From NCBI GenBank assembly GCA_021495925.1, contig JAKEKT010000075.1:113236-177235 (forward strand): 64,000 nucleotides of DNA. Direction: 5' to 3'. Of the stretch, positions 57,256 through 64,000 are shown piece by piece (the first letter of the stretch is position 1; every line of letters begins with the position of its first letter). Below the pieces are notes generated by a model, which did not search any database, had not been told where the DNA came from, and worked only from the letters and a program-made list of their open reading frames with translations. Both the position numbers and the translations under genes were made by a program. Origin of the DNA: Diplodia intermedia. Its lineage: Eukaryota; Ascomycota; Dothideomycetes; Botryosphaeriales; Botryosphaeriaceae.

Positions 57256-60200
57256 ATGGCCAGCGAAACCTACTCCATACTACGCCCCACACTTTTGACG
57301 AGCTTGACCGAGAAAATCAAGCAACATGCTCTACCATTCATCACCGATGCCACGGACCAACGCTACGCGGATTCTTTCGGTCAGCAACACAGTGACCTGG
57401 TCGACAAAAAGCGGTGGGCTCTCGCAGGAACTGCTCTTCAAGAATGGAAGGACAATCTCCTCCCGCTGCTCCAAGAAGTCATGGAGAGCGGCAGAAAGGA
57501 GATATACAAAGGCGAGAGTGTAGCAGACTATCACATTGTTCGCTTGTGCTACATGCTCGGCTGCGACAAAGGTCATGCGCATCCGACAATAGTTGTTGCA
57601 TGCGATGGTAAGAGATTTAAGCCAATACTGAAAAGGACAGTGAGGATCATCCACAGGATTGGTGACTCTGCGCTGAAGGGCTTCAAGCTCCTACCAGCTC
57701 GGGTTTCCGATCTGGAATTCAAAGGAGATCTGACGGGTTACTCTGCCAAGATCACCGCCCTGACCATCGATCAAGGCACTCTCGGGCCCGTCTCACTTTG
57801 TGGACGACAAATATGTGTGAACAAAACCAAAAGGCTGGCAACTATTGGGGGCACGATCATCGTGGACGGCTCTTATTACGCTCTTACCGTCGCCCATCCA
57901 TTCCAGGAAGCCTCGTACGCGGACTCCTCCAAATCACGAAAATCAGAACTGGAACTCTTCACAATGGAGTGGGCACTTGCCAGCGACGACGAGAGCGACG
58001 ATGATGTTTCAACCTGTGGTTCAGAGCACAACTCATCACGAACCGAATGCTCACAGGATGCAGGACCGACAGGTATAGTCTTCTACATACTGCGAGCTTT
58101 CCATACAAAGACTAAAAGACACTACATGACTTAGAGTCGGTCAGCCCGTCCTCAAGCTTAGGGCGCAATGGATTCCTCGAGTCAAACGCGGGACCCGAAG
58201 ATGTGGATCGTTGCCACCGTATTCACGTCCGGGATTCCGACCTATCCACGGACTGGGCAACTATGCATCTGGATAATCACAAATTCTTCGGAGTGAACGA
58301 GGTTTCATTGCCACCAGAAGGAGATACCAGCGAATGCACATTGGTCTATTTGGAGCGTGAGAAATCAGTGCCAGCAGAAGGAGAAGTGATCATCACAGAC
58401 CAAGATGCTATCTTGAAGACGGACTGTGTCAGTTCTATATGCACAGGGAAATTGAGAAACTCGGGTTCTGAGGTTACTTTGTGGTCGCTCCACAGCCACA
58501 CGCCACTGCGTAAGTTTCAACCGTAGTAAGCTTCTCCATTGGGCAAGAAGCAGCTAAAACATGTCTCTTCTTCCAAGGCCACTAACAGGTTATCAGCGAG
58601 CGGGATTTGTGGCTCCTGGGCCATTGACGGACGAACGCATGAGATACTCGGGCCAATCGTGGTTGGCTCAGAAATCCTTGGAGAGATCTTGATTGTCCCC
58701 ATGAAGGACGTCTTGAGAAGTGTGCGAGAAAAGCACAATGCTTCCGAGGTCCACCTTCCGACTAAGTCAGACTCGCTTTGGCTTGCGGTGTACTTTGGTA
58801 ATTCGGCAACGGCGGAACAATTACTCAAGGCTTTCGATAGCCTTCCTTTGATGGCGCCAGATGTCCCTGTGCAAGACCCAGAGTTCCATCAGCTCAAAAT
58901 GGACAAAATGACAATGTTGCATTGGGCTGCAAAGAAGGGACATGCCGTCATCCTTGAGATGCTCATCAAAGCTGGTGGAGACATCAATTCGAGGACCAGG
59001 ACCAGGAAGACTCCTCTCCATTTGGCCTCTTCACTCAGCCCTGCAGAGGCATCTTCGCCTGAGTTGAAACAGAGAAAATTGGCTACAATCAACTTACTCC
59101 TGAAGCAGGAAGACATTGAGGTAAATGCAAGGGATAGAGATGACAATACCCCCCTGTTAGTCGCCGAAAACTCGGGCTTCAGTTCTGCGAAAACCGTGCT
59201 CATGCAGCACCCCACATCCGAATCAAATGAATTCCCGGAAAACTTCTACTACCCGACACCACCAGACTCGACTGACAGCGAAGAAGCTGATGGTCAAAGC
59301 CGGGATATCGAGGATACAGCGGCCAGCAACTCCAGTATCGATCCAGTACAAGGCTGGGTATCAGAGGCGCATGACTACCCTATGCAGGAATCAAACACAG
59401 GTTAGTTTTCCAGCACACTTACTGGGTCTTGGGAAGACCGCTGACAGGAACAGAACGACGGAATACAAACCAGTATCAAACGACAGAGGCAGGGACAGAG
59501 AGTGTTGCACAAAATGCGAGAGTTGGGCTCGGAGGTGCTAAGGTCACTTCCCACAATGTCTTCCAAATAGCTGACTGTTATCAGAAACAATCAGGGGATA
59601 CCTCGGAGACCCTTCTACTGAGATAGATTCTGAGTCTTTGGATCCTGGTGAGCTACACGTTAAAAGGTCGAGGTAAAAACTAATTCGAGTCTAGATTATG
59701 TGCTTCAGCACCGTAGATTCTACATCCAGGGCCGAGTAAGTATTTCCGAGCCTATTAATAGTAGGAAGCTAACAATGTAGATGTTCTCTCTACTCTTCTC
59801 GGAGCCCCTTGGAGAAACGTCCTCGAACAGGAACGTGGATAACATATCTACTATCTTGTTTGGGCAGCGAGTCTTCTCCAGTATTCGCCGGTTTATCGTA
59901 GTTAAAGAGGGGCGGGGTTTCGCTTATGCATGGTACGTACCGTTGTTTGGCTTGGAGCCTCATAGCGGAATAGTGTGTTGGCTTTCTCACCTATCGTCTA
60001 CGGGGTTTGTGTTCGAAATATAATGCTGATATTGACAACAGTCCCGTGTCAACCTATGGAGGTCGCGCCACAACCAAGCCCGGCCTGGACGCCCAGCAGC
60101 ATGCTATTGTGTACATAGCAGGCCACAGTCCGCAGTATGTGTCTGGTGAACAGAGACTACAGAAAGCACCAATTCCCATTATACCAAGCGATGGCACTGT

Positions 60201-60342
60201 GACCCTTTCGGGTGCCTTAAGAATCAACTTTGCAATGCACCACCCGATCCAACACAATGTCAAAGTCAAAGACCTTGGTATAGTTCACCCGGATTACATA
60301 CCTACACTCGTTTCATATGCAAAACTCGAGAGCGGATGGTGA
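57256..60342 (+). CDS. chymotrypsin-like region, ankyrin repeats and DUF6590 fusion
   Basis: 879 residues in eight exons: 57256-58072, 58135-58509, 58597-59400, 59448-59534 (start could be 59454), 59585-59647, 59695-59735, 59781-59932 and 60042-60342. Residues 1-190 are a fungal N-domain I cannot name. GGTIIVDGSYYALTVAHPF (His214) and SGICGSWAIDG (Cys402) recall the His and nucleophile regions of chymotrypsin-like folds, where the usual motif is GDSGSW; here Cys stands at the Ser position. Ankyrin repeats follow near 485-600 (TMLHWAAKKGHAVILEMLIK; KTPLHLASSL). A linker with VGLGETIRG leads to DUF6590 (716-879), whose exon phases match copy 2. The fusion suggests a sensor or allorecognition-type protein, but that is inference. 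ATG 57256 is the first in frame. Confidence 0.8.
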
Positions 60343-60758
60343 GAAACTCATGATCTGACAAGCGAGGGGGAAAGAGCGCTGGTATCGCTATAGTCGGAAT
60401 CAAGGATACTATGAAGGAATCTTCAGTGGTATTGATTGTTCTTCTCGGCTCGTCAAGTTTCGTCTACTTGTTTGTCCTTCTTTGTGTTCCCTTTTGCTTA
60501 AGAGCTGTAGTTGGAATTTAAGCTATTGACGTACTCACACGGATATGTGGCGGCAATTCTGCGTCAAACAAAGGTGCGACGGTCCTGAGTGTGTTGGATG
60601 AAATGCACATGCAGGAAGAGTAGCGTCTCCCGTCCATAAAAGTGATGGCCGCCATGACCATACTGTGACGTAGCTATGTTGCGTGCAACGAAAAGGTGCG
60701 GGGCCCCAGAAAACCAAGCCAGGGAACTCTCAGCTCTGGTCAAATCAACAATCGCAGC
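60343..60758. other. intergenic, promoter of second SDR gene
   Basis: 416 bp; nothing recognised. Confidence 0.5.
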
Positions 60759-61723
60759 ATGCCTGACTCAACCAACTCACGCGGTGTTGTCATCAGCGGC
60801 GGAGCGCGGGGCATTGGTCGAGCTTTGGCGCGCCATTTTTTGAACAAGGGCGACCGCGTCTTCCTGCTCGACATCGACGAGGCCGAACTGCACCACACCG
60901 TCCACTCCCACCTCGCCAAATTCCACCCGAACACCCTCTCCTCCGCCCTCTGCGACCTCCGCGATGTCGACGACATCCGCAAGAAGGTCACCGAGGCTGC
61001 CAACTACCTCGGCGGCAAGATTGATGTCCTAGTCAACAACGGCGGTGCGTCCATCTACCCCACATCCCCGCATCTCTCCGACCCGGAGCGCTCTCCCTCA
61101 CTCACCACAACACCCAGCTAACATACCCGATTGAACCACGCCCAGGCATCGCATCGCCCCAATGGAAGGACGGCAAGACGATGCAAGACCCGACCACCAT
61201 CGACGAATGGCGCGCCTACGTCGACACCAACCTGACGGGGCCCTTCGCCGTCAGCCAGGCGGCGCTGCCGTACATGCGCAGCGACACGGCGCCATTGACC
61301 GCGCACGACGCGCGCCGCTCCGCCCGCGACGCCACACGCATCACCGGCCCGGGCCCGTGCGTCGTCCTCGTCGGCTCCTTCCGCGCCCACCAGAGCGACC
61401 CGCACCAGGAGGGCTACGCCGCGACCAAGGCCGGCCAGCTGGGCCTGATGCACTCCATGGCCGTGAGCTGCGGCGCCCTCGGCGTGCGCGTCAACCTCGT
61501 CGCCCCCGGCCGCATCAAGGTCGCCCACGAGTGCAGCGTCGGCGACGAGAGGGGCACCACGTGGGCCGAGACGCTCGAGGACAGGGACGTCGAGCAGCAT
61601 CCCGCGAACCGCGCGGGCATGCCCGAGGACGTCGCCCAGGCCGTCGAGTATCTGGTCAGCGCTGGCTTCGTGACGGGCCAGGAGATGATAGTGGATGGGG
61701 GCGCGTTGATGAAGAAAAATTAG
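60759..61723 (+). CDS. short-chain dehydrogenase/reductase (SDR)
   Basis: Classical SDR, 287 residues. Two exons, 60759-61044 and 61146-61723; the 101 bp intron splits the NNGG motif, restored as VNNGGIASP. SGGARGIGR (residues 13-21) is the cofactor glycine motif, and the LDID after beta-2 suggests NAD(H) preference. Catalytic Ser173 is in VGSFRAH, with Tyr186 and Lys190 in YAATK. The C-terminus GFVTGQEMIVDGG is typical of the family. An insert of about 20 residues (APLTAHDARRSARDATRITG) precedes beta-5. Substrate unknown. The codons of exon 2 are strongly GC-rich at third positions compared with the DUF6590 genes just upstream. The frame is open upstream of 60759, but the glycine motif supports this ATG. 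Confidence 0.9.
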
Positions 61724-63233
61724 TGACTTGAGAGGCCGAAAACTGCGGGTTCGAGATGATCGTTGCTGAAGACTAGAGCCTTAGAGTTCCATGTCCGCCT
61801 ACCTGGCTTTGGTATGCCTTTCCACGACCAATTGTTTACATGTGTGTGTGTCTTGCTGTCAGGTTTATGAGTTGTTGAGGACTGAGAAGGTGACTGTCGC
61901 TCCTGCAAAGAGAGTGTAAGCCCGCTCTTACCAACCTATTTCCCAGGGACGGCAACCTCTGCATCTTGCGTCTGGTCAACCAAATCAGAGAAAGATGTCT
62001 GTTTTTGAGTTTCCTGCCTTATCCGTTGATGGGTCTGATATCGACAAAGATATCCTATGTCTATGCCAGGGAGAAATCCCAGCATTCTTGAGAGCTAAAG
62101 GTGAAGAAGACCCACTGAGATATGACACTCCGCTCTTTAAGGGACTTCTGAAGAGCGTGATCGAAACCAAAGGGTCGGACTTGACTTGTATCGACCATAC
62201 TGGGGAAGCGGCCCGCTCTGTCTTCCTTCATCCAAGTCAGCATCCCTCTCGCATCAGGCTCTGTTGGCCCAAGAGGCATTGCTCGGCAATGACTCTTCTT
62301 CCATGTCATGAACGGAGTACACTCTCGGAAGTTACAATGGGGAACCATTGTTCTTGTCATTTTGGGTGTTTCGGTGTTTCGGCGTGGTATCAAGAAAGGA
62401 GGAGCAGTCGGTGAGCGTGTGTTTGAGTGGGGAAGGCGTGAGTGAAAAAAAGGAAAAGTTGGACATGCACCAACAGACCTAAAGCTTTGTGTGGTGGGAA
62501 TATGGTGGCGCTGAACAGACTTTTGGAGGGGATGCGACAGAGCCTTATTCGTGATTGTAAAGGGAGACTTGATCGAGATTGGATCTTGCGTTGCGTGACG
62601 GCGTTTGGGGTTTTATTCTATATTTCCATTTTATCTGACGGCCTACAGAATGAGGAATGCAATGACTTGACGAGCAAACAAGCATATTGACGCTTCCCAA
62701 AGGGGCAAGAAAACCGCCAGGGATTGTGCATATGATGGCTATCAGTAGCATCCACGCGTCATGACCCCTCCCAAGAACTCGGTCAAATCATCCATCGAGC
62801 CCTTCACCCGCAGTCAATACTCCCAGCCTCAAGCCGAGACTTCCACTGACAAACGCTCGGGTAGCTGCTCTCGAATACCATAAAAGGAATTTCCGCGAAT
62901 AGCGGCGACGCCTGCGCACGTATTCGCTCGCAATTGACCCGAATTGTGGCGCAGCCAAGCTCTGGGGCAGCGCCCAATTCGGGGCAAACATGATGGCCGG
63001 AATTGCGGGGAAGGCAGATGGAGCCGTCGCCGCCAATCCCACGCGGACCCCGTCCCGCATGGGTAAACGGCGATGGGCGTCTGCGTTTTGTGGCGTCGCG
63101 CCGCGTTTACCCAGCTGCAGGTACAAATAAGATTTCGGGGGACGCCAGGGACAGCACGATGACTTGCAGGACTCCGACTTCCCCCTCATCCGCTCCTCGC
63201 ATTCCGTTGTCTGAAAGACGTCAGGTCGCGACA
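61724..63233. other. 1.5 kb intergenic, one doubtful frame
   Basis: 3' flank of the SDR, a doubtful 139-codon frame (61995-62414), and the promoter of the lyase gene. No other element seen. Confidence 0.5.
61995..62414 (+). CDS. doubtful hypothetical protein
   Basis: The first 75 codons are protein-like (MSVFEFPALSVDGSDIDKDI; CLCQGEIPAFLRAKGEEDPL), while the rest is not. It may be a remnant of a larger gene or chance. No domain is recognised and no convincing splice sites were found. Confidence 0.22.
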   Translation: MSVFEFPALSVDGSDIDKDILCLCQGEIPAFLRAKGEEDPLRYDTPLFKGLLKSVIETKGSDLTCIDHTGEAARSVFLHPSQHPSRIRLCWPKRHCSAMTLLPCHERSTLSEVTMGNHCSCHFGCFGVSAWYQERRSSR

Positions 63234-63925
63234 ATGTTGCGAAACACCGTCGTCCTCCTGGCGACTGCGCTGCTGGCGCGGACGTGTGCCGCCGCCACGG
63301 GCCCGTTCCTGAAGCAGCTCAACGGCACGACGTGGGTCATCGGCAACGACCACTGGAACATGACGCAGAACGAGAAGTACGGCACGAAGCTGTATCGGAA
63401 TGGCAAGGACCTGGTCGGCGGCGCTGTCGGTCACTACGTCAGCTACAGTAAGTCTTAGCACCACCACCACCACCACCACCGATACACCACCGTGCACACC
63501 TGACGCCAAGCGTGACCACAACAGACGGCGCAGCCAACGACCTCGCCTGGCTCAACGCCTCAATCGTGCACCGCACCGCCGACTACATCGACGTGCAGTT
63601 CACCGCCGCCGAGGGCGAGTTCCACTGGGTCATCTACGCCGACCTGGTGGGCGCGTACCAGTACTTCGTCAACCGCGCGCTGCCCGTGCTGGGCGAGTTC
63701 CGCACGCTGTGGCGGCTGGACAACGGCTCCTTCCCCAACGGGCGCACGACGGAGCGCGACGGGCCCCTGCCCGCCTACGCCGAGTACCTCGACGCGACCA
63801 AGGTCCAGGACGAGACGTGGCAAAAGGCCGACGGGACCTACCTGACCAAGTACGACTGGACCGCCTTTATCCGCGAGCAGGACTACTACGGCGTGTACGG
63901 CGACGAGTTTGGGAGCTGGTACATC
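63234..63925 (+). CDS. rglB: secreted rhamnogalacturonan lyase (PL4), 3' partial
   Basis: Extracellular enzyme cutting the rhamnogalacturonan I backbone of pectin by beta-elimination; the sequence fits polysaccharide lyase family 4 (RglB type). Exons seen: 63234-63447 and 63525-63925; a donor GTAAGC at 63926 opens an intron that runs to or past the window end, so about two thirds of the protein is missing. The signal peptide MLRNTVVLLATALLARTCAA precedes GPFLKQLNGTTWVIGNDHWN. Family segments include GDEFGSWYI, HWVIYADLVGAYQYFVNRAL, LGEFRTLWRLDNGSF, KVQDETWQKADGTYLTKYDW and EQDYYGVYG. Two Asn sites (NGT, NMT) could be glycosylated. The 77 bp intron contains a CAC/CCA triplet run. It suggests a plant-associated or litter-degrading life style. 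Confidence 0.88.
63461..63480. repeat. CAC triplet run in intron
   Basis: Simple CAC repeat within the first intron of the lyase gene. Confidence 0.75.
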
Positions 63926-64000
63926 GTAAGCTTTCCTTCCCCCCCCCCCTGCGCCTCGGCTGTTGATGCAGCGCGTCACCAGACAGTAGCCGCGTGGCCC

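Overview
The window is nuclear DNA of a filamentous ascomycete (Pezizomycotina; Dothideomycetes is only a guess). The evidence is the short 45-60 bp introns with GTRNGT donors and CTRAY branch sites, filamentous-fungal families such as SconB/Met30, a 2,430-residue class II myosin, the 9.5 kDa complex I subunit and DUF6590, and intron-containing tRNA genes. Gene models were spliced by hand from reading frame, donor, branch site and acceptor, with no alignment or transcript data.

Layout. The first 24 kb is gene-dense and mostly housekeeping: SconB/Met30 F-box-WD40 (+, 5' cut by the window edge), an SDR oxidoreductase (-), a Red1/ZFC3H1-like zinc-finger protein (-), class II myosin (+), a BTB/POZ-like protein (+), the 9.5 kDa complex I subunit (-) and the WBP1 oligosaccharyltransferase subunit (+), the last two sharing a 311 bp divergent promoter. 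From 23.8 to 37.7 kb lies a gene desert of nearly 14 kb in which I support only one 65-residue Cys-rich protein. The DEAD-box helicase Dbp9 (-) follows.

From 40.07 to 41.62 kb are two tRNA genes, Asp(GTC) and Trp(CCA). Each has the usual intron after position 37 and also a second insert of 53 or 56 nt, in the T-loop and the D-arm respectively. The inserts begin GTAAG, contain CTAAC/CTAAT and end CAG/TAG, like spliceosomal introns. Removing both introns gives 72-nt cloverleaves in both cases. The two inserts resemble each other, and the Asp insert carries a replacement B box. This is the most unusual thing in the window. A 31-bp-arm hairpin and broken tRNA-Asp 3' pieces lie between the two genes.

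From 42.4 to 60.3 kb is an accessory cluster: three DUF6590 proteins, two coiled-coil proteins with similar layout, a membrane-anchored protein, and a Trp/Tyr-rich small protein. A DUF6590 gene and a coiled-coil gene sit head to head twice (42.4-45.4 and 51.7-55.2 kb, mirror-image order). The third DUF6590 domain is fused behind a chymotrypsin-like region, with Cys at the usual Ser position, and ankyrin repeats; its C-terminal exons match the neighbouring DUF6590 gene in phase and almost in length. A second SDR gene and the 5' part of a secreted rhamnogalacturonan lyase (PL4, cut by the window end) close the window.
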